Assembly (NCBI GenBank): GCA_024644865.1
Contig: JAHEGZ010000006.1
Span: forward strand, 1-64,000
Length of the DNA stretch: 64,000 nucleotides
Source of the DNA: Aurantimicrobium sp.
GTDB lineage: Bacteria > Actinomycetota > Actinomycetes > Actinomycetales > Microbacteriaceae
Reading direction: 5' to 3'
Shown: piece by piece, positions 7,517-17,291 of the stretch
Layout: each line of letters starts with the position of its first letter
How positions within the stretch are numbered: the first letter of the stretch is position 1
Made by a program: the position numbers and the translations under genes
Notes under the pieces: model-generated
Database searches by the model: none
Told to the model about the DNA's origin: nothing
Seen by the model: only the letters and a program-made list of their open reading frames with translations

Positions 7517-8305
7517 ATGAGTTCATCTCGTCCCGTCGCTCTGGTCACCGGCTCCGCCCAGGGCCTCGGACTCGGCACCGCCCACGAACTCGCCCGCAAC
7601 GGTTTCGACGTGGTGGTCTCTGACCTGCACGCCGAGGCAGATCTGGCGGCGGGGTTGCTCGACGAACTGCGCGCGCACGGCACCACGATTGCCTACTACC
7701 AGCTCGACGTGACCGATCTCTCTGCCCATAAGGGTGCCATCGAGTTCGTGGCAGATACGTTCGGGCGCTTCGACACTCTCGTCAACAACGCCGGCATTGC
7801 CACTCGACCCCTGACTGACATCCTCGACATTCCGGTGGATATGTTCGATCGCGCCGTCGACATCAACCTGCGCGGAACCTTCTTTCTCACCCAGGCCTAC
7901 GCCAACCTAGTGATCGTGAGGGGCTGGACCGGGTTCGACACCTATCGCTCCATCGTCATCGTGAGCTCGATTGCGGCCGAGATGGTCAACACTGACCGCG
8001 CGCCCTACTGCATCACCAAGTCGGCCCTCACGATGGTGACCAAACTCTTCGCGCAGCGCTTGGCCGAGTATGGCATACACGTGCATGAGGTACGTCCGGG
8101 CTTTATGGCCACGGCCATGACGGCGAGCGCCGGAAACACAATCGTTGACGACTGGATTCGTGACGGACGGGTGCCCATCGCTCGCTGGGGTAACGCCACC
8201 GACATCGGCGAGACGATTGCGACCCTGGCTTTGGGCAAGCTGCCCTACATGACCGGCCAACCCATCTGGGTCGCCGGTGGGCTCAACTTGCCGCCCGCTC
8301 CCTAG
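7517..8305 (+). CDS. Short-chain dehydrogenase/reductase
   Basis: A 262-residue SDR. The cofactor motif TGSAQGLG is at 11-18, NNAG at 90-93, catalytic Ser at about 150 and YCITK at 164-168. The sequence ends with the GG(x)N-type tail seen in 3-ketoacyl reductase-like SDRs. The ATG has a GAAAGGA ribosome-binding site 8 nt upstream. It follows the IclR gene on the same strand after a gap holding three DnaA-box-like repeats. Its 3' end overlaps the convergent ParA-like gene by 23 bp. It probably serves the same pathway as the minus-strand operon; the substrate is unknown. Confidence 0.85.
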   Translation: MSSSRPVALVTGSAQGLGLGTAHELARNGFDVVVSDLHAEADLAAGLLDELRAHGTTIAYYQLDVTDLSAHKGAIEFVADTFGRFDTLVNNAGIATRPLTDILDIPVDMFDRAVDINLRGTFFLTQAYANLVIVRGWTGFDTYRSIVIVSSIAAEMVNTDRAPYCITKSALTMVTKLFAQRLAEYGIHVHEVRPGFMATAMTASAGNTIVDDWIRDGRVPIARWGNATDIGETIATLALGKLPYMTGQPIWVAGGLNLPPAP

Positions 8306-9179
8306 GCGAAAACCAGCGTCGCCCAGTCGGCACGGCGGCGGGGCGAAGATCATGTCCACCCAGGACGGATGCGACACTTTCAGCAAGGGTGATGATGGCC
8401 TTACGAGCCCCGGAGTGCGGCGCCACCACACACAGGGGTGCCGCGACGACGGAGGAGCGCCGGTAGACGCCAACATCCTCTGGGATAGTGACCGAGTCTG
8501 TGATGCCGGCAAACCGACTCAGAGTATGCCGGGCGGATGCTGCCTCCGAGGCAACCGCCCGGTTAATAACCGTGCGCACCGGGGCTGTGACCAGCTCGCC
8601 GAGCCGGGAGAACGAGTGGATGTATCGGGCCAAACCAATAACGTCGGCCGCGGCAACACCCACCACAACGTCTGCTCGGTGCAGGATCTCGAGGGTGGCC
8701 TGGTTGCGCCGAGGAGCAGCGACATCGCTGGCAATCTCTTCGTCCTCCTCGAGGTTGAACCCGACATCGACGACGAGCACATCACACCTCCGGCGGAGCT
8801 CGGTCAGGGCCGCTCTGACCCGAACCGCAGAGATCTCTGGCCAGCGCAGCGAATTGACGATGCCCGTCAGAATGGTGAGCGGGACTCCGAGTTCGAGCTC
8901 GTACTGATGTGAAAGGCGCCTGATCTCAACGTCGGTGAGCTGATCCATTGCCGCCAAGCGACAGGTCGCCAAAAATCCGGGAGTCTCGTCAAATAGCTCG
9001 AGGTATCCGGCAATCGAGCCACCGTAGGTGTCTGCGTCGATGAGGAGCACACGCCTTCCCGACAACGCCAACTCGGCCGCGAGATTGATGGCGGTCGTGC
9101 TGCGCCCGGGGGCGCCGGTTGGACCCCACACCGCGACGAGCTTGCCCTGACTCACCCCGTCAGGGTGTTGCCCACTCAC
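8283..9179 (-). CDS. ParA/MinD-superfamily ATPase (CpaE-like)
   Basis: A 298-residue P-loop ATPase of the deviant-Walker-A group. The loop reads GPTGAPGRST (19-28), with Arg where most relatives have the second Lys. A strand with the Walker A' motif LLIDADTYGG follows, and a Walker B-like VLVVDVGF. This form is found in actinobacterial CpaE-like proteins paired with SAF-domain proteins. The GTG start overlaps the upstream SAF gene by 4 bp (GTGA), so the pair is translationally coupled. It lacks neighbouring Tad pilus genes, so a role in pilus assembly is not supported here. The stop codon lies inside the convergent SDR gene. Confidence 0.75.
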   Translation of the reverse strand: MSGQHPDGVSQGKLVAVWGPTGAPGRSTTAINLAAELALSGRRVLLIDADTYGGSIAGYLELFDETPGFLATCRLAAMDQLTDVEIRRLSHQYELELGVPLTILTGIVNSLRWPEISAVRVRAALTELRRRCDVLVVDVGFNLEEDEEIASDVAAPRRNQATLEILHRADVVVGVAAADVIGLARYIHSFSRLGELVTAPVRTVINRAVASEAASARHTLSRFAGITDSVTIPEDVGVYRRSSVVAAPLCVVAPHSGARKAIITLAESVASVLGGHDLRPAAVPTGRRWFSPRERAAS

Positions 9180-9796
9180 GAGAGGACTCCACCGTTGGAA
9201 GCGACGACGGTGAGTGCATCCCCCGCCGCGGTCGCGCCCAATACCTCGGGCAAGTCCAGGCGCGAGACGACAACCTCCACGCGCTCTGCGCTACTCAGGG
9301 CGCTCGTGCTTCGATCCACGCGATGCGCCAAACGAGCTCGTGAAACCAGGAGGCGGGGCGAGCTCGATACCGTCGAGGTCACGCTCGAAGATGATTTTGC
9401 CGGAGCCGCCCAAATGTCTACCTCGCTACCCTCACGCAACGAAGTCGCTGCCGGTGAGACAAGGTCAATCACCAGTGTTGTCTCCAAGGTTTCGGATGGC
9501 TCGCCCACGCTCGCGCGAGGCACAAGCTCACCGGCGCGAATTGCGCGAGTCACGACCCGCCCGACAATGGACAAGGCCGTCGTTTCGTATTCCCCGGGAA
9601 GGCCTGACCCCACCTCGACGGTGGCAACATCCTCGGCCGTGAGGTGCTGGCCCTCGACCAAGAGATGCGTTGCCACCAACACGGGGTGCCCCGCCCCGGC
9701 TGCCCGAACCAGACCCACCGCGCCCAGTGCGCTGACGAGAACAAGGACAAGGCCGAGAACGAGTCTCAGGTCAATTCGACGGCGCAATCTCTTCAC
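9176..9796 (-). CDS. SAF-domain (CpaB/RcpC-like) membrane-anchored protein
   Basis: A 206-residue protein with a basic N-terminus, one membrane helix (about residues 10-30) and an extracytoplasmic SAF domain (about 35-105; HLLVEGQHLTAEDV is characteristic). A Ser/Thr-rich stretch and a second beta-rich part follow. The GTG at 9796 is preferred over the one at 9808 because GGAGG lies 5 nt before it. SAF proteins of the CpaB family guide assembly of secretion or pilus systems, and pairing with a ParA/CpaE-like ATPase is typical. Here the two genes stand alone beside the secA region, so the function is open. Confidence 0.75.
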   Translation of the reverse strand: MKRLRRRIDLRLVLGLVLVLVSALGAVGLVRAAGAGHPVLVATHLLVEGQHLTAEDVATVEVGSGLPGEYETTALSIVGRVVTRAIRAGELVPRASVGEPSETLETTLVIDLVSPAATSLREGSEVDIWAAPAKSSSSVTSTVSSSPRLLVSRARLAHRVDRSTSALSSAERVEVVVSRLDLPEVLGATAAGDALTVVASNGGVLS

Positions 9797-9923
9797 TTTA
9801 ACCTCCACGGATGCTCTCAGGGAACCGTGGCGATGATTTCGCGCCCGTCGGAGCAGCGATGCAAGTTATCCACAACTTTTCGCGCGATCGGCTCGCGGGC
9901 GTGACTCTGCCTAGGGTTGAAAA

Positions 9924-10187
9924 ATGACCTCAGAAGACCTTCGACGATTCCTGTCCCCCGATGCCGTCGCCGAACTCCTCGATGTGACAGTCGACGACGT
10001 TCACGAGCTGATTCAGACGGGCGAACTCTTGGCCATTCGAGTCGGAACGCGCGGGCCCTGGCGCATCGAGGCAGATCACCTCGAACGCTTCATCGCCGAC
10101 CAATACGAAGTGGCCCGTCGGGTTGCGCTCTGGCAGCAAGCGGAGCTGGCGAACATTCCGGAGCTCGCCGACGGCCGCATCATGTAG
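9924..10187 (+). CDS. Small excisionase/BldC-like helix-turn-helix protein
   Basis: An 87-residue protein with a MerR-like winged helix (HTH_17): FLSPDAVAELLDVTVDDVHELIQTGEL followed by a wing ending WRIEADHLERFI. This is the layout of phage excisionases and of the actinobacterial regulator BldC. No integrase or attachment site is nearby, so a regulatory role is more likely than excision. The ATG at 9924 has TAGGGT exactly 6 nt upstream, so the mRNA is probably leaderless. A TTATCCACA sequence lies at 9866-9874 in the divergent gap to the SAF gene. Confidence 0.8.
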   Translation: MTSEDLRRFLSPDAVAELLDVTVDDVHELIQTGELLAIRVGTRGPWRIEADHLERFIADQYEVARRVALWQQAELANIPELADGRIM

Positions 10188-10204
10188 ACGTGTCACCTGC
10201 TCGG

Positions 10205-10807
10205 CTAATCGTCTAGCCGAACCCACAAAACGGCCGAAAGGCGCAGAAATACGAGGTTTTTTACCTCGGGAGGCCGTCGGCTCTGGGTTGCCGAGTGCTC
10301 AGCAACGACGAGGTAATCAGATCCGACCTGGTCGATGGTTCCGTGCAGCTCGACGTTGGCGGTTACGACCGTAAGAGTTTTGCGACGGCGAGCGAGGTCT
10401 CGAAGCACGATCCGCAGGGTGATCTTCTCAGTGAGTGAGAGCCGTGGAGTCGCGTTCGGGGGCAGACTCTCGGTCTGCGGCGGGTCCGCTGTCGGGATGA
10501 ACGCGATGCGCTCAACGACGTCCAGATTGAGAATGATGTACCCGGAGTGCACCATAGGATCCGTCAAGGTTCCCGAAGCCCAGTCTTTTCCACAGTTATC
10601 CACAGTTATCCACAGGGCGCGGTCCCCGACGAAACAGCGGCATCCACCGTCGCGAGCTGCAGCGGTGAGAATCGCTCGAACCTGAGGCAGCCACGAGCGT
10701 TGCGAGCTCTCGTATCGAGCCCGGTCGCGTGCGATATCGGACTGAGCGTATTCGAGCTCTTGTTCGAGCTGATTCTCAAGGTCTTGAAACAAGTTGTCCC
10801 AGCGCAT
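10205..10807 (-). CDS. Conserved hypothetical protein
   Basis: A 200-residue protein of unknown function. The N-terminal 50 residues are highly charged and probably helical (QDLENQLEQELEYAQSDIARDRARYE). A mixed alpha/beta core follows, and the C-terminal part looks like a small beta-barrel (TVVTANVELHGTIDQVGSDYLVVAEH), reminiscent of an Sm- or OB-like fold (inference). There is no signal peptide or membrane segment. The ATG at 10807 has TACCGT 8 nt upstream. It converges on the small HTH gene. The coding sequence contains three tandem DnaA-box-like 9-mers at a 10-bp period (10586-10614). Confidence 0.6.
   Translation of the reverse strand: MRWDNLFQDLENQLEQELEYAQSDIARDRARYESSQRSWLPQVRAILTAAARDGGCRCFVGDRALWITVDNCGKDWASGTLTDPMVHSGYIILNLDVVERIAFIPTADPPQTESLPPNATPRLSLTEKITLRIVLRDLARRRKTLTVVTANVELHGTIDQVGSDYLVVAEHSATQSRRPPEVKNLVFLRLSAVLWVRLDD
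10586..10614 (+). repeat. Three tandem DnaA-box-like 9-mers, 10-bp period, inside a gene
   Basis: TTTTCCACA (10586-10594), TTATCCACA (10596-10604) and TTATCCACA (10606-10614) repeat every 10 bp within the coding sequence of the gene at 10205-10807. A 10-bp period is not a multiple of 3, so each copy is read in a different frame and the protein itself is not repetitive. This points to selection on the DNA. Sites would lie on the same helix face. Confidence 0.55.
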
Positions 10808-10948
10808 AGTCCCCGACGGTACGCGGGGCTAGCTGAGAGTTTGCGTGATTTGTCCACAAAGTGACTGAACAACCCGCACGGCATCTCGCATTTTTGGTTG
10901 TATGAGGCATCATTTCCCGTCGATCGGCACGAGCCAGAAATTCCGACC

Positions 10949-11404
10949 ATGAGTTCACCCGCCCCGTCATCCCGCCCCGACACCACAGCCGCTCCCGTCA
11001 ACACCCGCCTCGCGAGCTACAACGACGAAGACTATTTCGGCTTTCAACGCACTGCCTCGAGCGATCTGCCCGACCCCGTTCCCCTGGCCGAGAACCTGGC
11101 TCGAAGCGTGATGGAAATTCTCGCGGGTGCACGCGACCTCGAACAGATTTCACGATGGGTAACTGACGACGTCTATCGCCACCTCGTCGCGCGCGTTCAG
11201 GCATCAGCCCGAGCACGTGCCGTCAAGAAAATTCCGGTGTATCGGCCGAGCTTCACCCTGGGCCGAACACTGGTGTGCGTGCCGAGTGACGGAATTGCCG
11301 AGGTCGTCGTGGTCGTCCACGGCAAAGCTCGCAGTCGCTCGATTGCGATGCGGCTTGAAGGGCTAGACGGCCGCTGGCGCTCGGTCGCCCTGCACGTGCT
11401 CTAG
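10949..11404 (+). CDS. Rv3235-like conserved actinobacterial protein
   Basis: A 151-residue protein of unknown function. The first 45 residues are Ser/Pro/Thr-rich and probably disordered. The rest is a compact domain with a helical part (LAENLARSVMEILAGARDLEQISRWVTDDVY) and a beta-rich tail (EVVVVVHGKARSRSIAMRLEGLDGRWRSVALHVL). This layout and its position next to secA match the Rv3235 family of Actinobacteria. The ATG at 10949 is a conservative choice; an in-frame TTG at 10898 would add 17 residues, and no clear ribosome-binding site decides. It converges on secA with 8 bp between stops. A TTGTCCACA sequence lies upstream at 10850-10858. Confidence 0.65.
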   Translation: MSSPAPSSRPDTTAAPVNTRLASYNDEDYFGFQRTASSDLPDPVPLAENLARSVMEILAGARDLEQISRWVTDDVYRHLVARVQASARARAVKKIPVYRPSFTLGRTLVCVPSDGIAEVVVVVHGKARSRSIAMRLEGLDGRWRSVALHVL

Positions 11405-11412
11405 GCGAAGGC

Positions 11413-14226
<2,814 letters not shown>

Positions 14227-14286
14227 GAGAAACTAGCCTACCGGCTAGCCGGCTGAGCGTACGTTGTGTGCCGGGTGAATCCCGGG

Positions 14287-14742
14287 CTAACTCGCCTCTT
14301 CTTCACGAACCCACTCGGCGTGGTTTAGCTCGCGCTGCACCTCGTCGAGTACCTCAATGCTGGCCGGCTCGATGTCGAGGCCTTTGAACCCGTTGGCTGC
14401 GGCTTCTCCCAGCGAGACCTGGTGGTGAGCGCCACCGCGGTGCACCTTGTGCTTGTCTTTGTCACGGCGCAGCTGCTCGACGAGGTGATCGACGGCCAGA
14501 TCGAAAGCGGCGTACTTGTCTTCGCCGTCGCTCTCCGCGCGCAGCACGGGGCCGGGGCCGACCAGAGTGAGTTCAACCCGGTCGCCACCGATAAGACCCT
14601 TGCCGCCATGGTGCTTGCTGAGGGCGACATCAAGCTCGAATGCCTGGTCGTTCAGATGAGTGATGCGCTCGATCTTGTCGGCAACATACTGTCGGAACCG
14701 GTCGGTGATTTCAGCGTGACGAGAAATAAAGGTGACTTCCAT
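14287..14742 (-). CDS. hpf: Short hibernation-promoting factor / RaiA-like protein
   Basis: A 151-residue ribosome-associated protein. The N-terminal 100 residues form the ribosome-binding HPF/YfiA domain (MEVTFISRHAEITDRFRQYVADKIERI start; DKYAAFDLAVDHLVEQLRRDKDKHK end). The ATG at 14742 has a GGAGGG site 5 nt upstream and begins at the conserved domain. Actinobacterial HPFs are usually about 200-230 residues, with a C-terminal dimerisation domain containing a VYRR(K/R)DG-like motif. That domain is missing here: the last 45 residues are an acidic tail ending in EEEAS, and only 60 bp separate its stop from secA. It should bind the decoding centre but may not form 100S dimers by the long-HPF route. 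Confidence 0.88.
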   Translation of the reverse strand: MEVTFISRHAEITDRFRQYVADKIERITHLNDQAFELDVALSKHHGGKGLIGGDRVELTLVGPGPVLRAESDGEDKYAAFDLAVDHLVEQLRRDKDKHKVHRGGAHHQVSLGEAAANGFKGLDIEPASIEVLDEVQRELNHAEWVREEEAS

Positions 14743-14848
14743 GGCAACCCTCCGGTTTCGATGGCGTGCCACCCTTTCTTAACCAGAGCGGATTCGAACC
14801 ACGCCTGTGTGCTCACAACTTACGCCTGTGGGGCGTGGTTGTCACCTG

Positions 14849-15505
14849 TTAATTTGCCGTGTCTCGCCACAACGGCACGCGAGCAAGGGCGACCGCTCCC
14901 AAGACCAACGCACCGGCACTTTCGAGTGCCCGCTTTGCCTCGAGAAGCGTGCTTCCGGTCGTCACGACATCATCGACCAGGATGACCGGCACTCCGGCAA
15001 CAGAACCGCTGACGATAAAGGCTCCGAGCAGGTTTCGCGCGCGTTCGACGGCGTTAAGATCGCGCTGGTCGCGCCGACGACGGGCATTTCGCAGTACCGC
15101 AAGTGGGCGAGCACCCGTTCGACGCAGCGTCAACTCGGTGGGGTGAAAACCCCGATGACGCCACGACCGAGCCGGCGAGGGTGGAATCACAAGTGCCACG
15201 TGGTCGAGAGTTATACCGGCTTCTGTGAGCATCAGACTGAGGGCTGGATCCATCCAGCGGGCGAGGTGGAAGCACAGTCGCGTCTGACCGTGATCTTTGA
15301 CGCGACGCAGCACGCTGACCACGGCCTCGGGGTTCGCTCCCGAAACACACAGCTTGAGATCCCCGAGATGCTCGACGCGGGGTGCACCGCTGGAATGCGT
15401 GAAGCACTGCTCGCAAAGCTCGCGCTCACCTCCGTCGCACAGAACGCACCGGGTCGGCAACAGGAGGTCAAGGAAGAAGAGTGCAACCTCGCGAAGAAAA
15501 GGCAT
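14849..15505 (-). CDS. comF: ComF-family phosphoribosyltransferase-like protein
   Basis: A 218-residue ComF/GntX-like protein. Four N-terminal cysteines (CVLC and CEQC, about residues 18-35) suggest a zinc ribbon. The C-terminal type I phosphoribosyltransferase fold carries the PRPP-binding motif VILVDDVVTTGSTLLEA. The ATG at 15505 is chosen over an upstream in-frame start because AAGGA precedes it and the family starts close to the zinc motif. The family is tied to DNA uptake in competent bacteria, but the biochemical role is uncertain. It lies between lpqB and hpf, as in other Actinobacteria. Confidence 0.85.
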   Translation of the reverse strand: MPFLREVALFFLDLLLPTRCVLCDGGERELCEQCFTHSSGAPRVEHLGDLKLCVSGANPEAVVSVLRRVKDHGQTRLCFHLARWMDPALSLMLTEAGITLDHVALVIPPSPARSWRHRGFHPTELTLRRTGARPLAVLRNARRRRDQRDLNAVERARNLLGAFIVSGSVAGVPVILVDDVVTTGSTLLEAKRALESAGALVLGAVALARVPLWRDTAN

Positions 15506-15614
15506 GGCTGATCCTTGGGCAGGAACCGCAGTCACTGAAGGCGAGGGCATCCGGGTGTGCACAGAACTGCGGGCTGGGCTCCTGTGCAACGAAGTACTCT
15601 CGCTCAGGGACTAC

Positions 15615-17291
15615 CTATTGAGTGGTGGCCAGCAAGCTGACCTTGTCGCTCACAACGCTCCAACGGTTGAGCGCCTGCTGCAGGTAAAGCTCGCCATAGT
15701 TAGTAAGCAAGCGGGGGGCGAGCAATGCGCCCGAGCCGGCCAGTGATACCGCGCCCACGGGAGCGGCCGAGTCTTGGAAGAGTCCGCCCACCGTCGCGAG
15801 GCGAAGGGTTACGGTCTTTGCCGAGGCGAGCACGCCCACGCGTGTGGCGTCAATCCAAGCTGCCGAGAGCAAAGTTCCCTCGGGCACCGGCAGAAACTCA
15901 CACTGGCCAATGCTCTTGGGCCAACGGTCATCGCCTCGAGCGACCCCGGCAACGCAGAGCCGAGTTCCTTGGCCTGTGCTGTAGCCGGCGACCACGCGAG
16001 TCCCGTCGGGCTCCACCGAGAGGAACGAGATTTTTTTGGCGGCAGTCCATGGAACACGCAGTGTGCGCGCCGTCCCCGCGCGCCCGGTGATGCGAAGCTC
16101 GCGCGGACTTCCGGCCGGAACCGACCACACAAAATCTTGAGCATCGATGGATGCCGGGATGAGCGTGGCTCGGGTATCCACCAGCACCGGCTTGCGGTTA
16201 TTGAGCACGGTGTACAGGCCAGTCTGACTATTCACGACGGCAAGCGATCGGTCACTGTTGAGCGAAACCGCTGTGGGCGAGAGCCCGATCACTGTGGCAC
16301 TCAAACCGACCAGCGGCGCCGCGCCCTTGTTTTCCAGTGCGGCAAGCACACCCTCACGCACGACGACAGCGGAGTCGTAACCCGTCGGGGCAAGCAGGGC
16401 GTCCCGAGAAGGAACCGGCGCTTCGCCCTGCGGGCTTCCCGAGTACGACAGAGTAACCGAACGCACAGCTGGAATGCCGACCATACTCGCGGCGAGCTGA
16501 CGCAAAATCAACATCGACAGACCCTCTTTGGCCTTGACCGTCTGCGAGTTGAAGTTGATGGATGCCACCCCGCCGTCAACCGGGACCGAATCGGCCATCA
16601 GTGCGGCGCCAACCGGAATCGCACTCACCGCAGCACCCGAGGTTGAGAGCCAATCAGAGGGCCCGGCCAAGAGCGCCTTGACAACGCGCGTCGACTCAGA
16701 CGAGCGGGACGGGAACCAGCGCACATCAGGGATCAAACCGGTGAAATCCGAGTTGTAGAAGAACAGAGTGTTCTGCGCGTAAACCTTCGGGAATGTCGCA
16801 CGGTCAATCACGACTCCGGCTGGGCCTTGCGAAATTCGCCATTGGCCGCCGACCTGAACGAACGAGTAGCTGAGGTCGGGAACGTTCGTCCCGGAGTTAC
16901 CGGAGTAGACACCGAGGTCGTCCACGGTCGACGTGACCGTTGTGGTCAAACGCAACGAGTCGACCCCCGAGGGAATCACCAAACGGGCACCCTCGTCGAT
17001 GTAGGTCGCCTTGCTCGGAACCCACTGGCGCGAGAAATCAGCGGTCAAGAATTCGCGCGCGATCGCCCAGTTTCCCGCCGGGCTCGTGGCCGCATCGACG
17101 AATCCACGCAGTATTTCTTCGGGGGTAGCATCTTTGCGCGGCCCGGCCGGCAAGAATTGAATGTCCGTGTCGGGAACCGTCGTCGCAGCGGCCCCTTTAT
17201 TTACTCCACCGCTGTACGGGATACCCGTGCACGCCGTCAGCGCAAGTGCCGTCGCAACTAGAACGACTGTCGCTGCCACCTTCCTAAGCAT
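15615..17291 (-). CDS. lpqB: Lipoprotein LpqB, MtrAB-associated
   Basis: A 558-residue lipoprotein. The signal peptide ends in the lipobox LTAC (Cys at about 21), followed by a GerMN-like domain and a beta-propeller-like C-terminal half. LpqB modulates the sensor kinase MtrB in Actinobacteria. The ATG at 17291 overlaps the mtrB stop by 8 bp, giving a coupled mtrA-mtrB-lpqB operon; an alternative TTG lies one codon earlier. The protein is exported and anchored to the outer face of the membrane. Confidence 0.95.
   Translation of the reverse strand: MLRKVAATVVLVATALALTACTGIPYSGGVNKGAAATTVPDTDIQFLPAGPRKDATPEEILRGFVDAATSPAGNWAIAREFLTADFSRQWVPSKATYIDEGARLVIPSGVDSLRLTTTVTSTVDDLGVYSGNSGTNVPDLSYSFVQVGGQWRISQGPAGVVIDRATFPKVYAQNTLFFYNSDFTGLIPDVRWFPSRSSESTRVVKALLAGPSDWLSTSGAAVSAIPVGAALMADSVPVDGGVASINFNSQTVKAKEGLSMLILRQLAASMVGIPAVRSVTLSYSGSPQGEAPVPSRDALLAPTGYDSAVVVREGVLAALENKGAAPLVGLSATVIGLSPTAVSLNSDRSLAVVNSQTGLYTVLNNRKPVLVDTRATLIPASIDAQDFVWSVPAGSPRELRITGRAGTARTLRVPWTAAKKISFLSVEPDGTRVVAGYSTGQGTRLCVAGVARGDDRWPKSIGQCEFLPVPEGTLLSAAWIDATRVGVLASAKTVTLRLATVGGLFQDSAAPVGAVSLAGSGALLAPRLLTNYGELYLQQALNRWSVVSDKVSLLATTQ

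Noticed and set aside
9924-10187. Excisionase of a mobile element
   Set aside because: Only the helix-turn-helix fold matches. No integrase, attachment repeats or tRNA target is present, and the surroundings are conserved core genes.
5692-10858. Replication origin suggested by the DnaA-box-like cluster
   Set aside because: There is no dnaA, dnaN, gyrase, parB or rpmH gene nearby and no AT-rich unwinding stretch; a titration locus or regulatory sites are more likely.
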